DNA of 64,000 nt from positions 124,001 to 188,000 of the forward strand of contig JBAZNL010000001.1 in assembly GCA_041649275.1 (NCBI GenBank), given 5' to 3'. Each line of letters begins with the position of its first letter. Within the stretch, counting starts at the first letter, position 1. The notes under the pieces were generated by a model. The model saw only the letters and a list, made by a program, of their open reading frames with translations. It made no database searches and was not told the origin of the DNA. The DNA comes from Candidatus Izemoplasmatales bacterium (lineage in GTDB: Bacteria > Bacillota_I > Bacilli_A > Izemoplasmatales > Hujiaoplasmataceae). Positions 32,762 to 41,308 of the stretch are shown piece after piece. A program made the position numbers and the translations under genes.

Positions 32762-34956
32762 CCTATCACCGGACCTATTATACCACGCCGGCGGTCCGAA
32801 AGGAACACCGAGGCGACGCGGACGAGCTTCCCCGCGGCCTGCGCGAAGCGGTCGTCCTCGGATCGGCTTCCGAGGATGCGGATCCCCCCGGGGAGATAGG
32901 TGAAGGTGATCGTTCCGAGCCGGTCGGTGCGGAGGATCGCGGCGCCGGCGGCCGTCAGACGCGAGAGCACTTCCGCGTGCGGATGCCCGTAGCCGTTCGT
33001 GCGCCCGACGGAGATCACCGCGACCGACGGCGTCGTCGAGTCGAGGAACTCCTGCGTGGTCGAGGTGTCGCTCCCGTGGTGGCCGACCTTGAGGACGTCG
33101 ACGTCCGGCCACACGATCCGGCGTTCGACATTCGTGCCGGCGTCGCCCATGAAGAGCCAGCGGTCCGACCCGATCATTCCGTCCAGCACGACCGACCCGT
33201 CGTTGTCGTCCGATCCCGCGTTCAGCACCTCGAAGCGAAGCGTTCCGCAGGCGAGGATCTCGCCGGCGGCGACGATCCGCTCATCCGCCCGGCAGTCCGG
33301 ACAGAGCTCCGTGCCGGAGACGATCGCGCCGATCTCGAGGACGGCGTCGAGATCGCGCGTCTCGCCGTCGTGGTCGCTGTCGCCGTGGGTGAGGACAAGG
33401 ACGTCGAGGCGTCGGACGTTTTCCTTCAGGAGGTACTCCAGGACGGTGTCGTAGGCGTCGGGCGCACCCGTGTCGACGAGCATCCGGCAGCCGCTTGCGG
33501 CGATGTACGTGGCATCCCCCTGTCCGACGTCGAGGACCTTCACGACCGTCGTTCCCGGCAACCGCGGCGAAAGCGACAGAAGCGCGGCTCCCAGAAGCGC
33601 GACCAAGGGCGACAAACCGATCCGGCGCTTGCGGGACAGGCGGACCAGGATCAGGCCGACCCCGATCCAGTAGAATGCCTTGGCGAGGTCGGAGGACAGG
33701 TTGAACGGGATCGCGAGATCGACGCGTCCGACCGCCTCGAGCGCGAGGAAGAAGCCCCTGCCGGCGAGGTCGAGCACCCCCTCGGCGGCGGGGACGAACC
33801 AGCAGAAAAAGGACAGCGGGACCGCCAAACGGTCGACGAACAGGACGAAGACCAGGTTCGCCGGGATCGAGACGGGCGACAGCGCGCCGTTCAGTTCGAG
33901 CAGGATCGGCATCGCGACGGCCTGTGCCAGGATCGTCACCGACAGCGTCCGGCGGACCGGATCGGACGCGACGACGAGGCCGCCGCCGAGGATGATCGCG
34001 AAGGCCACGAGGTAGGAGAGCTGGAAACCGACGTCGTAGAGCGCGAACGGATGCACCGAAAGCGCGCCGACCGCCGTGAGAGCGATCGCGTCCGCGGGCG
34101 GCAGCGGGAAGCGGGTCAGCTTCGCGACCGCAAGCGCGAGATAGGTGGCGGCGGCGCGCACGACCGAAACGGAGAAGCCGGTGACGGCCGCGAAGAAAAA
34201 GAGCGAAACGCCGATCGCGACGGCCGTCGCCGTCCTGGAAGCGTGCAGGCGCGCGAGCAGTCTTTCGAGGAACAGCGCGATCGCGCCGACGTGCATCCCC
34301 GAGACGGCGAAGAGGTGCGAGACGCCGAGGTCGCGACCCGTTTCCTGCAGTTCCGGGGAGAGGGCGTCGGCGTCGCCGAGGACGAAGAGACCGACCATGA
34401 CGCGCGCGTCGCCGTCGAAGCGCCGGTCGGCGTCGGCCGAAAGGAAATACGGGATCGCCCCGAGCACGAACCGATGCCCCGTGACCGTCGTCGAACGGGC
34501 GCGGCACGTTCCCGCGATCCCGCGTCCGAGCAGGTAGGTGCCGTAGTCGAAGCCGTGCTCGACGGAGCGCGGTTCGAACCCGGACGACCGCGTCGCGACG
34601 ACGACCTCGTCCCCGGGGCGGACGACGACGCTTCCGTCGTGGAAGACGAGCAGCCTGCCGGCATCCGTCCGGACCACGTACCGATCCTCCTCGACGGAAA
34701 GGACGACGCCCGAGAACGATGTCGGAATCGCCTCCGGCAACTGCGCGTCCATCGCCGCGCGGACGACGAGGAAGGCGGAAACGAAGAGCGCGCCGACAAA
34801 CATCCGGCGCGCTCTTTTCCAGAGATGGAGGAACTCGGCGAAAAGGAACGGCAGCGAGACCGCATGCCGGATGGAAAGCAGCGCCAGGACGGCGGCGATG
34901 CCGAGATGGACGTAGTTCCCGCTCTCAGACGCGAATGTCGTCCTTGATCTTCTCAT
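32758..34956 (-). CDS. comEC: ComEC/Rec2 DNA uptake channel protein
   Basis: Membrane channel for transforming single-stranded DNA. N-terminal hydrophobic helices and an OB-like region (FSGVVLSVEEDRYVV) are followed by the multi-helix competence domain (about 190-480, with VSHLFAVSGMHVGAIALF). A C-terminal metallo-beta-lactamase-like domain follows, with THGDSDHDG, MGDAG and KVGHHGSDTST. 732 residues, full length. It overlaps the end of comEA by 32 bases, with no better start inside the overlap. It implies natural competence machinery, although only comEA and comEC are visible here. Confidence 0.95.
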   Translation of the reverse strand: MRRSRTTFASESGNYVHLGIAAVLALLSIRHAVSLPFLFAEFLHLWKRARRMFVGALFVSAFLVVRAAMDAQLPEAIPTSFSGVVLSVEEDRYVVRTDAGRLLVFHDGSVVVRPGDEVVVATRSSGFEPRSVEHGFDYGTYLLGRGIAGTCRARSTTVTGHRFVLGAIPYFLSADADRRFDGDARVMVGLFVLGDADALSPELQETGRDLGVSHLFAVSGMHVGAIALFLERLLARLHASRTATAVAIGVSLFFFAAVTGFSVSVVRAAATYLALAVAKLTRFPLPPADAIALTAVGALSVHPFALYDVGFQLSYLVAFAIILGGGLVVASDPVRRTLSVTILAQAVAMPILLELNGALSPVSIPANLVFVLFVDRLAVPLSFFCWFVPAAEGVLDLAGRGFFLALEAVGRVDLAIPFNLSSDLAKAFYWIGVGLILVRLSRKRRIGLSPLVALLGAALLSLSPRLPGTTVVKVLDVGQGDATYIAASGCRMLVDTGAPDAYDTVLEYLLKENVRRLDVLVLTHGDSDHDGETRDLDAVLEIGAIVSGTELCPDCRADERIVAAGEILACGTLRFEVLNAGSDDNDGSVVLDGMIGSDRWLFMGDAGTNVERRIVWPDVDVLKVGHHGSDTSTTQEFLDSTTPSVAVISVGRTNGYGHPHAEVLSRLTAAGAAILRTDRLGTITFTYLPGGIRILGSRSEDDRFAQAAGKLVRVASVFLSDRRRGIIGPVIG

Positions 34957-35710
34957 AGACGCTGTCCTTGATGCCGGCGACGTTCATGATCTCCTCGATC
35001 GACGCGAACGGCCCGTTCTCGGCGCGGTAGTCGATGATCCGCTGGGCGAGGATGTAGCCGATGCCGTAGAGCGTGTCGAGTTCTTCGACCGTCGCCGTGT
35101 TGATGTCGATCTTTCCATCCTCCGCATTGTCCGTCGAGGTGGTCGCGGTTCCGCCCGCGGACGCGGTCGGAACGACGATCATCATTCCGTCGGCGACGCC
35201 GGAAGCGAGGTTGATCGAGGCGGTGTCGGCCGATTCCGTCAATCCCCCCGCCAGCATCACCGCGTCGACGACACGGAGGTCGGCGGCGATGCGGTACACC
35301 CCGGGGTAGCGGACCGCCCCCTTGACGTCGACGTAGACGTAGGCGGCCGGGGTCGGCGCCAAGACGCCCGGGACGTCCAGGACCATCCCGTCGTAGACGG
35401 CCTTGGCGAGATTGACGCGGTCGAGGTCGGCGGTCGCGGTGGCGCCGCCGGCAAGCGCGATCGCGTCGGCGACGGTGGCGTCGCCGGCGAGGACGTAACG
35501 TCCGGGGATGTCGACCTCGCCCCGGACCTCGACGACGTAGACGGCCCGCGATGTCGTGGCGGCGGACGTCGCGGCGGGTGCGGCCGAGGTGGTCGTCACG
35601 GCCGCGGCGACGGGCGACGCGTCGACCACATCGAGGCTCAGCACGATCAGGCCGCCGACCGACAATAGAAGAAACAGAAAACCCGCATAGCGTTTGACGA
35701 ATGCGATCAA
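34925..35710 (-). CDS. comEA: ComEA-type DNA-binding competence protein with two SLBB domains
   Basis: Membrane-anchored DNA receptor for transformation. One N-terminal helix (FLFLLLSVGGLIVLSL), an Ala/Thr-rich linker, two successive SLBB domains (YVVEVRGEVDIPGRY... and YVYVDVKGAVRYPGVYR...) and a C-terminal helix-hairpin-helix domain (DINTATVEELDTLYGIG). Most ComEA proteins have a single SLBB. The frame can start at ATG 35731, but that has no ribosome site. TTG at 35710 has GAGGTG six bases upstream and is preferred. Followed by comEC. Confidence 0.92.
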   Translation of the reverse strand: MIAFVKRYAGFLFLLLSVGGLIVLSLDVVDASPVAAAVTTTSAAPAATSAATTSRAVYVVEVRGEVDIPGRYVLAGDATVADAIALAGGATATADLDRVNLAKAVYDGMVLDVPGVLAPTPAAYVYVDVKGAVRYPGVYRIAADLRVVDAVMLAGGLTESADTASINLASGVADGMMIVVPTASAGGTATTSTDNAEDGKIDINTATVEELDTLYGIGYILAQRIIDYRAENGPFASIEEIMNVAGIKDSVYEKIKDDIRV

Positions 35711-35755
35711 TGGGATCACCTCGTCGAACATATTACGCCGTGCGGGTCTGTTTTG

Positions 35756-36445
35756 CTATTTGGATTTCTGCAGGACGACGATCGATCGTTCCGGCATGTC
35801 GACGCGTTCGAGGACGGTGAAGCCGACCCGGGACGCGATCGCGAGGTATTCCTCGAGCGGATGGGTCTCCTCGTAGATGCGGACCTCCCGCTCGCCGTCG
35901 GGAAGATGCAGGGTGACGGTGTGGACGATGCTGTGGAGGGTCTTGCCCCGGTCGCAGCGCCAGTGGAAGTGGAAGTCCTCGTCCTCCTCCGAATAGCCGT
36001 CGAGGGCGTCTATGTATTCGGCGGAGAGGATGTCGAAGATGAAGACGCCGTTCTCGTTCAGGGCGTCGTAGATGTTCATGAAGCCGAAGTTCACGTCCTC
36101 GAGGTCGGAGAGGTGGTTGATCACGTCCATCGAGGCGATCACCGCGTCGAAGCGTTCCGCGATCGGGTCGAGCATGTCGTAGAGGTAGATCCGGAGCGGC
36201 ACGCCCCGTTCGTTCGCGCGGTAGCGCACGATCGAAAGCATCTCCTCGGCGAGGTCGGTGGCGGTCACCTCGTAGCCGCGCGCGGCAAGTTCGACCGACA
36301 GGTTTCCGGTGCCGCAGCCGATGTCGAGCAGGGTGCCGCGGACGGTGTACTTGTCGAGCAGGTCGAGGTAGCTGTCGTAGACCTTCTGGTCGATGAAGGC
36401 GTCGTAGAACGTCGCCAGATTGTCATAGCCGATCGTCGATTCCAT
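35756..36445 (-). CDS. yqeM: class I SAM-dependent methyltransferase, YqeM-type
   Basis: SAM methyltransferase of unproven substrate that occupies the yqeM position between rsfS and comEA. Motif I is LLDIGCGTGNLSVELA, with the acidic end of strand 2 at VTATDLAEEML and motif IV-like FDAVIASMDVINHL. 229 residues. The ATG at 36445 overlaps the end of rsfS by 23 bases. GGAGG lies 12 bases upstream, somewhat far. Confidence 0.88.
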   Translation of the reverse strand: MESTIGYDNLATFYDAFIDQKVYDSYLDLLDKYTVRGTLLDIGCGTGNLSVELAARGYEVTATDLAEEMLSIVRYRANERGVPLRIYLYDMLDPIAERFDAVIASMDVINHLSDLEDVNFGFMNIYDALNENGVFIFDILSAEYIDALDGYSEEDEDFHFHWRCDRGKTLHSIVHTVTLHLPDGEREVRIYEETHPLEEYLAIASRVGFTVLERVDMPERSIVVLQKSK

Positions 36446-36770
36446 CGATCCTGACTTCCTCCCGCTGGATGAAGAGCTTCTCCAGCTGGTAATAGGCGCG
36501 TTCGTCCTTCTGCATCACGTTGACGATGATGTCGCCGAGGTCGATGAGGATCCAGCGCGCGTCTTCCGCGCCCTCGACCTTCTTGACCTCGATCTCCGGG
36601 ACCGCGTCGAACAGGTGGCGGACGGACGCGGCGACCTGGCGCTCGGTGTTTCCGGTGGCGAGCACGACGTAATCGTAGAGAGGCGAGAAGCCGCGGAAAT
36701 CCCAGATGCGGATGTCCTGCAGTTTCAACCCCGACAAGGCCGTGGCGACGCGTTCCAGCATTGAACTCAT
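36423..36770 (-). CDS. rsfS: ribosome silencing factor RsfS
   Basis: Binds ribosomal protein uL14 and blocks subunit joining during starvation. 115 residues with the family strands DIRIWDFRGFSPLYDYVVLATG, VKKVEGAEDARWILIDLGDIIVNVM and an ending YYQLEKLF. The ATG overlaps the yqeK stop (ATGA) and its own 3' end overlaps yqeM. Confidence 0.95.
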   Translation of the reverse strand: MSSMLERVATALSGLKLQDIRIWDFRGFSPLYDYVVLATGNTERQVAASVRHLFDAVPEIEVKKVEGAEDARWILIDLGDIIVNVMQKDERAYYQLEKLFIQREEVRIDGIDDRL

Positions 36771-37351
36771 TCGTTCCCCTCCAATAGGTGGCGGTATTCC
36801 GCCCAGGCGGCGTCGCCGCGTTCGGCGCGTTTCCAGCCGGTGCGGGACAGGATCCGGTTCGTCTCCCGAAGCACGAGCGCGACGCCGCGGTCGAGGTCCT
36901 CGAAACAGACGGCGCGGATCGCGGCGTTGTCGAAATCGCGATGCGGTTCGACATAGTCGGCGACGAAGACGATCTTCTCGAGAGTCGACATGCCGGGACG
37001 GCCGGCGCTGTGGTTCTCGATCGCCGCGAGGACGTCGGGATCGTCGATCCCGAGTTCGCTCTCGGCGTACTGGACGGCCGCGAGGCCGTGCCAGAGCTGC
37101 TCGGGCCAGCGGTCCGCCTCGGCGGGGCCGTAGCGGATGTCGATCCGGCGGCGGAGCGTCGCGGCGTCCTCGTACTTCACGACGTCGTGCAGGAGCGCGG
37201 CCAGCCGCGCCTTGACGACGTCGGCGCCGAAGCGTTCGGCGAGCGCCGCGGCGGTGTCGACGACGCCTTCGACGTGGCGGAAGCGGCGGGTCTTGCCGGC
37301 GGCCTCGAAACGCATCCGCACGAGCGGAAGCAGTTCCTCGTAGCGATCCAT
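36767..37351 (-). CDS. yqeK: HD-domain diadenosine tetraphosphate hydrolase YqeK
   Basis: HD-superfamily phosphohydrolase; YqeK homologues cleave Ap4A symmetrically to ADP. Metal ligands are visible in RFRHVEGV, AALLHDVVKY, LWHGLAAV and AIENHSAG, followed by VFVADYVEPHRDF. 194 residues. The ATG overlaps the yqeH stop (TGATG), with no clear ribosome site, so translation is probably coupled. In Bacillus nadD lies immediately upstream; here it is missing. Confidence 0.92.
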   Translation of the reverse strand: MDRYEELLPLVRMRFEAAGKTRRFRHVEGVVDTAAALAERFGADVVKARLAALLHDVVKYEDAATLRRRIDIRYGPAEADRWPEQLWHGLAAVQYAESELGIDDPDVLAAIENHSAGRPGMSTLEKIVFVADYVEPHRDFDNAAIRAVCFEDLDRGVALVLRETNRILSRTGWKRAERGDAAWAEYRHLLEGNE

Positions 37352-38469
37352 CAGATGATCGCCGGGCGGACGTAGACGCCGACCACGAACGGGGCGTGGA
37401 CGCGGACGTTGAAGGGACCCCGCAGAGTGACGAAGCCGAGTCCGGAGAAGACGATGTCGTACTTCAGGTTGTCGCGGATCTTGAAATCGTGATAGACCCA
37501 CTTCGGCAGCTTCTCCTCTTCCGAGAAGGGCGGCGTCAGAAGCGTGTACATCTTGGTCGCGAAGATCTCGTCGGCGCGCTCCGTCTTCGTACGGTGGACG
37601 TTCAGGGTGTTGGCGAAATAGGTGACGACGTTGATCCGGTCGCCGGTCTCGCCGGAGACGACGTCGATCCGGGCGAGGCCGCCGAAGAAGAGCGTCTGGC
37701 CTTCCGAAAGCTGGAAGACGAGCGGCTTGATCTCCTTCTTGGGGACCGTCATCTTGTAGGAGGGACGCGTCAGGTAGTGGGTGTACTGGTGCTTGTTGAT
37801 GACGCCGGGGGTGTCGAAGATCATCGTTCCGTCGGACAGCGGGAAGCCGATCAGGCCGATCGTCGTCCCCGGGTTGGACGAGACGGTCACGATGTCCGCG
37901 TCGGCGCCCATGTACCGGCGCAGGATCTGGTTGATGATGCGCGACTTGCCGACGTTGGTGGAGCCGACGAGATAGACGTTGCGGTGCCCCTTGTACTTGA
38001 AGATCATCTCCATCAGATCGTCGAAGTTGTTGCCGTACTTCGCCGAGATGAGGATGCTGTCGAGGACGGTGAAGCCTTCGATCGAAAGCATCTGCTTGAG
38101 CCAGCCGAGGATCTTGTCCTGCTTCACGTTCTTCGGCAGAAGGTCCATCTTGTTGCCCACGAGGATCACGTCGTGGTTGCCGGTGAGACGCTTGATCGCC
38201 GGAACGAAGGATCCGGAGAAGTCGAAGATGTCGACGATCTTGACGATCAGCGCGTTCTCGCGGCTGATCTTGTCGATCACGGTCAGATAGTCGTCGTTGG
38301 AAAGCGAGAGCGTGATCGCGTCGGAATAGTTGCGGATGCGGAAGCAGCGCTGGCAGAGCAGCCGCTTCGGATCGGTTTCCGCCAGGACCTTTTCGGAGGC
38401 GAAGCCCGGCAGGTTCTTGTCGACGCTCTGGATTCTCGCGCCGCAGCCCAAACAGAACAGTTCTTCCAT
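37351..38469 (-). CDS. yqeH: circularly permuted ribosome-assembly GTPase YqeH
   Basis: GTPase needed for 30S assembly. An N-terminal treble-clef zinc finger (CLGC...CQRC, residues 6-42) is followed by permuted GTPase motifs: G4 VGNKMDLL, then G1 VGSTNVGKSRIINQI, and G3 FDTPGV. The C-terminal domain ends in PFVVGVYVRPA. 372 residues. GAGG lies eight bases before the ATG at 38469; the frame is open far upstream but there it overlaps yqeG. Confidence 0.95.
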   Translation of the reverse strand: MEELFCLGCGARIQSVDKNLPGFASEKVLAETDPKRLLCQRCFRIRNYSDAITLSLSNDDYLTVIDKISRENALIVKIVDIFDFSGSFVPAIKRLTGNHDVILVGNKMDLLPKNVKQDKILGWLKQMLSIEGFTVLDSILISAKYGNNFDDLMEMIFKYKGHRNVYLVGSTNVGKSRIINQILRRYMGADADIVTVSSNPGTTIGLIGFPLSDGTMIFDTPGVINKHQYTHYLTRPSYKMTVPKKEIKPLVFQLSEGQTLFFGGLARIDVVSGETGDRINVVTYFANTLNVHRTKTERADEIFATKMYTLLTPPFSEEEKLPKWVYHDFKIRDNLKYDIVFSGLGFVTLRGPFNVRVHAPFVVGVYVRPAII

Positions 38470-38474
38470 CGAGT

Positions 38475-39032
38475 CTACCTCTTCTCCCCAAGATGCAATC
38501 CGTCGTGGAAGGCGGAATCCGCTCGCTTCAGGTCGGCGAGCGCCCGCCGTTCGAGTGTCCGGTTGATGCGGGTGAACCAGCGTTCGGTCTTGCGTTTGAT
38601 CGCGTCGACCACGACGACGCGGTACCCCATCCGTTTCCCGCCGTAGACGTCGGTCATGAACTGGTCGCCGACCACCAGGACCGCATTGCGGTCCGGCCGG
38701 CCCGCCAGCGCTTCGGCGCGGCGGAAGCCGCTCCGGAAGGGTTTCTTCGCGCCGTGGACGTAAGGCAGTCCGACGGCTTGGGCGAAGGTCCGGACGCGCG
38801 GTTCGTGGTTGTTGGAGATCAGCACGATCCGAAACGACGCCGAAAGCCGCTTCAGGAGCGCGGCGGTCGCAGGACCGGGAACCGTCTCGTCGTAGGGGAC
38901 GAGCGTGTTGTCGACGTCGATGAACAGAACGCGCACGCCGGTTTCCTGCCAATGGTCGTAATCGATGTCGAAGACGGTTCTGCGGTAATCGTCCGGCCGG
39001 AAATACGCCCGTTTGAAGAAAATGAGTGCCAT
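38475..39032 (-). CDS. yqeG: HAD-family phosphatase YqeG
   Basis: HAD superfamily protein, YqeG/PGP phosphatase type. Motif I is VLFIDVDNTLVPYD, motif II LISNNHEPRV, and the motif III/IV region KPFRSGFRRA and VVGDQFMTDVYGG. 185 residues. GGAGG precedes the ATG. First gene of the nine-gene operon ending in holA, five bases before yqeH. Confidence 0.94.
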   Translation of the reverse strand: MALIFFKRAYFRPDDYRRTVFDIDYDHWQETGVRVLFIDVDNTLVPYDETVPGPATAALLKRLSASFRIVLISNNHEPRVRTFAQAVGLPYVHGAKKPFRSGFRRAEALAGRPDRNAVLVVGDQFMTDVYGGKRMGYRVVVVDAIKRKTERWFTRINRTLERRALADLKRADSAFHDGLHLGEKR

Positions 39033-39057
39033 TCTGAACCTCCGGATGCTATTTCAT

Positions 39058-39087
39058 ATTATACCCAAAAAATCGTCTTCTGTCCAA
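39058..39087 (-). promoter_or_regulatory. promoter of the yqeG-holA operon
   Basis: Minus strand TTGGAC (39082-39087), 18-bp spacer, TATAAT (39058-39063). Confidence 0.75.
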
Positions 39088-39133
39088 TTTTTTCGACCCG
39101 CGGGTCCGTCTCGGGTCTTTTGGCGCACGGCTC

Positions 39134-39161
39134 TTGCGGGGGTCGGAAAGCGTGATATAAT
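39134..39161 (+). promoter_or_regulatory. promoter of the MATE transporter gene
   Basis: TTGCGG (39134-39139), 16-bp spacer ending in TGA, TATAAT (39156-39161), an extended -10. It is divergent from the yqeG promoter. Confidence 0.75.
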
Positions 39162-39184
39162 GGATGGGGAAGCGGGGTGGGGAC

Positions 39185-40546
39185 ATGTCCGGAAAGCTGT
39201 TGACGTCGGAACGAAACGAACTGTTGAGACTGTCGTGGCCGCTGCTTGCTGAGACCCTGCTGGTGATGCTCATCGGGAACGTCTCGACGATCCTGCTCGC
39301 CGCCTTCTCCGACGATGCGGCCGGCTCGATTTCGGTGGCCAACCAGGTCGTCGCGATGTTCCATCTCGTCTTCATGATCGTCTCGACGGGAGCCGGCATC
39401 CTGATGGCGCAGTACGTCGGCGCGAAGCTGTACGAGAAGACCGCGCGGCTCGGCGGGATGGCGATCTTCGTCGCCTTCCTCCTCGGCGTCCTCGGCACGA
39501 TCGTGCTGTCCGTCTTCGCCGAGACCTTCCTCTCATGGCTCAACCTCGAAGGAACCTTCCTCGCCTACGGGAAGACCTACGCGCTCATCACCGCGGCCGG
39601 CTTCGCGGTCCAGGCGGTCTCGTTCTCGATGTCGCAGATCATCTTCAGCCACGGCTACACCAAGGTCGGGCTGGTCGCGTCGATCTTCGCCAACGTCGTC
39701 AACCTCGGCGTCAACTACCTGCTCATCTTCGGCGTTCCGGGACTCCGGATCCCCGCCCTCGGCGTCGCCGGCGCGGCGATCGGCGGCCTCGTCGCCCGAC
39801 TCGTCTACTTCTCCCTTCTGGCCATCTTCCTCTTGCGCTCGATCGACGTGAAGGTGTCCTTCCGGATCTTCCGTCCGTTTCCAAAGGAAATCCTCGGCGA
39901 CATCCTCAAGGTCGGCGCCCCGTCGGTCGCCGAAAACCTCTCCTACACCGGATCGCAGCTCGTCATCACCGGCTTCGTCGCCGTCGTCGGCACCGTCGCC
40001 GTGACGACCAAGTCGTACTACGAGACGATCGCGATGTTCACGTGGGCGACCGCCGCCTCGATCGCCGGCGGCACGACCATCATGGTCGGCCACCACATGG
40101 GGGCCGGCGAACCCGACCGCGCGGTCAGGGTCGTCCGTTTCAGCCGGACCGTCGGACTGATCTCCACCCTTTTCGTCTCGTCCCTTCTGATCTTCACGAT
40201 CGGCCCGCTCGGCGGCCTCTTCACCGACAATCCCGAGATCATCCGCCTGATGAAGACGATCGTCTTCGTCGACATCTTCCTCCAGCTCGCCCGTTCCCAG
40301 AACATGGTGGTCGGCACGAGTCTCAAGGCCACCGGCGACACGCGGTTCCCGCTCTACCTCGCGCTCGTCGTGCAGTGGACGACGATGATCCCGGTCGCCT
40401 ACCTGCTCTGCTTCACGGCCGGACTCGGTCTTGCCGGCATCTGGATCGCGATCGCCCTCGACGAGCTGCTTCGCGCGATCTTCCTCACGCTCCGCTGGCG
40501 CAGGGGGAAGTGGAAGACGCTCTCGCTCGTCCGCCGCAACGCCTGA
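39185..40546 (+). CDS. MATE-family efflux transporter
   Basis: Cation-coupled multidrug/toxin exporter with about 12 membrane helices in two homologous halves (for example LLRLSWPLLAETLLVMLIGN and VGAPSVAENLSYTGSQLVI). Conserved family points are TLLVMLIGNVSTILL and QYVGAKLYEKTARL. The ATG at 39164 lies next to the -10 box, before the likely RNA start, so 39185 (GTGGGGAC upstream) is the start; this gives 453 residues. Substrate unknown. Confidence 0.92.
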   Translation: MSGKLLTSERNELLRLSWPLLAETLLVMLIGNVSTILLAAFSDDAAGSISVANQVVAMFHLVFMIVSTGAGILMAQYVGAKLYEKTARLGGMAIFVAFLLGVLGTIVLSVFAETFLSWLNLEGTFLAYGKTYALITAAGFAVQAVSFSMSQIIFSHGYTKVGLVASIFANVVNLGVNYLLIFGVPGLRIPALGVAGAAIGGLVARLVYFSLLAIFLLRSIDVKVSFRIFRPFPKEILGDILKVGAPSVAENLSYTGSQLVITGFVAVVGTVAVTTKSYYETIAMFTWATAASIAGGTTIMVGHHMGAGEPDRAVRVVRFSRTVGLISTLFVSSLLIFTIGPLGGLFTDNPEIIRLMKTIVFVDIFLQLARSQNMVVGTSLKATGDTRFPLYLALVVQWTTMIPVAYLLCFTAGLGLAGIWIAIALDELLRAIFLTLRWRRGKWKTLSLVRRNA

Positions 40547-40551
40547 AGGAA

Positions 40552-40598
40552 AAACCGCATCCGCGGATCGTGTCTGGATCCGGAGATGCGGTTTTTTT
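40552..40598. terminator. bidirectional terminator between MATE and thioesterase genes
   Basis: Arms AAACCGCATC/GATGCGGTTT with an inner GGATC pairing, followed by seven T on the plus strand and five T on the minus strand. Confidence 0.88.
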
Positions 40599-41308
40599 CA
40601 TGGACGTGGCGCATAGCGCCCGGCGAAGGCGCGGACCGCGATGCCGGAGCGTACGACGTGCGCGCAGAATGCGATCCCGTCTCCTTCGCGGCGCAGGCGG
40701 ACGAGCGCGGTCTCGCCGGCGAAGAGCGCGTTCCGGTAGGCGATCTCAAGACGGGCGACGGGTTCCGTCGGAAGTCCCGCGGCGGCTGCGGCGGAAAAGA
40801 CGAGGTCCCAGTAGCGGGCATTGTTGAGATGGCCGTTGCGATCGATGCCAGACGCGGGCACCATGATCGGGCGATCGGGTTCCTCGAGGTCGAAGTCGAG
40901 CGTCCCGAACCCGGCCGGATAGGCGTCTTCGGTTTCGAAACGCCGCGGTTCGAGGAGTCCGGGCGTTTCCGCGAGGCGGACCGGCCGGCCGTCGGCGAGG
41001 CGGACGAGCGCCCAGCGCGCGACGCCTTCGGCGAACGTGCCCGAACCGTCCGATAGACGGTACATGCGGTCGATCGACGCCGCGGCCGGCGGCGTCGCCC
41101 AGGTCTCGATCTGAAGCGGTCTCCCGTCCGGAAGCCTTCGGAATCCGGCGGCGACGCGGACCGCGACCCAGAAGTAGCCGCGCTCCTTCAATGCGTCGTA
41201 ACCCTGACCGACGCGTTCGTCGTCGTGGACCGACGCGTCGGTGAGAAGCCTCTGGAAGTCGGCGAGGTCGCGGTAGGGCGACACGGTCTCGCGATGGCGG
41301 TCAGGCAC
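40598..41308 (-). CDS. acyl-ACP thioesterase
   Basis: Releases fatty acids from acyl carrier protein. Double hot-dog fold of 236 residues. The second repeat carries the catalytic-region pattern SGIDRNGHLNNARYWD, as in FatA-type bacterial thioesterases, and the first repeat contains YFWVAVRVAAGFRRLP. The start is GTG at 41308, overlapping the end of the radical-SAM gene by eight bases, with AAGGGA upstream. No other fatty-acid genes are nearby. The N-terminal half is Arg/Ala rich and more diverged. Confidence 0.85.
   Translation of the reverse strand: MPDRHRETVSPYRDLADFQRLLTDASVHDDERVGQGYDALKERGYFWVAVRVAAGFRRLPDGRPLQIETWATPPAAASIDRMYRLSDGSGTFAEGVARWALVRLADGRPVRLAETPGLLEPRRFETEDAYPAGFGTLDFDLEEPDRPIMVPASGIDRNGHLNNARYWDLVFSAAAAAGLPTEPVARLEIAYRNALFAGETALVRLRREGDGIAFCAHVVRSGIAVRAFAGRYAPRP

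Noticed and set aside
34565..34590. GGTTCGAACCC-like T-arm sequence within comEC
   Set aside because: No acceptor, anticodon or D arm fits around it, and it is inside a conserved coding region.
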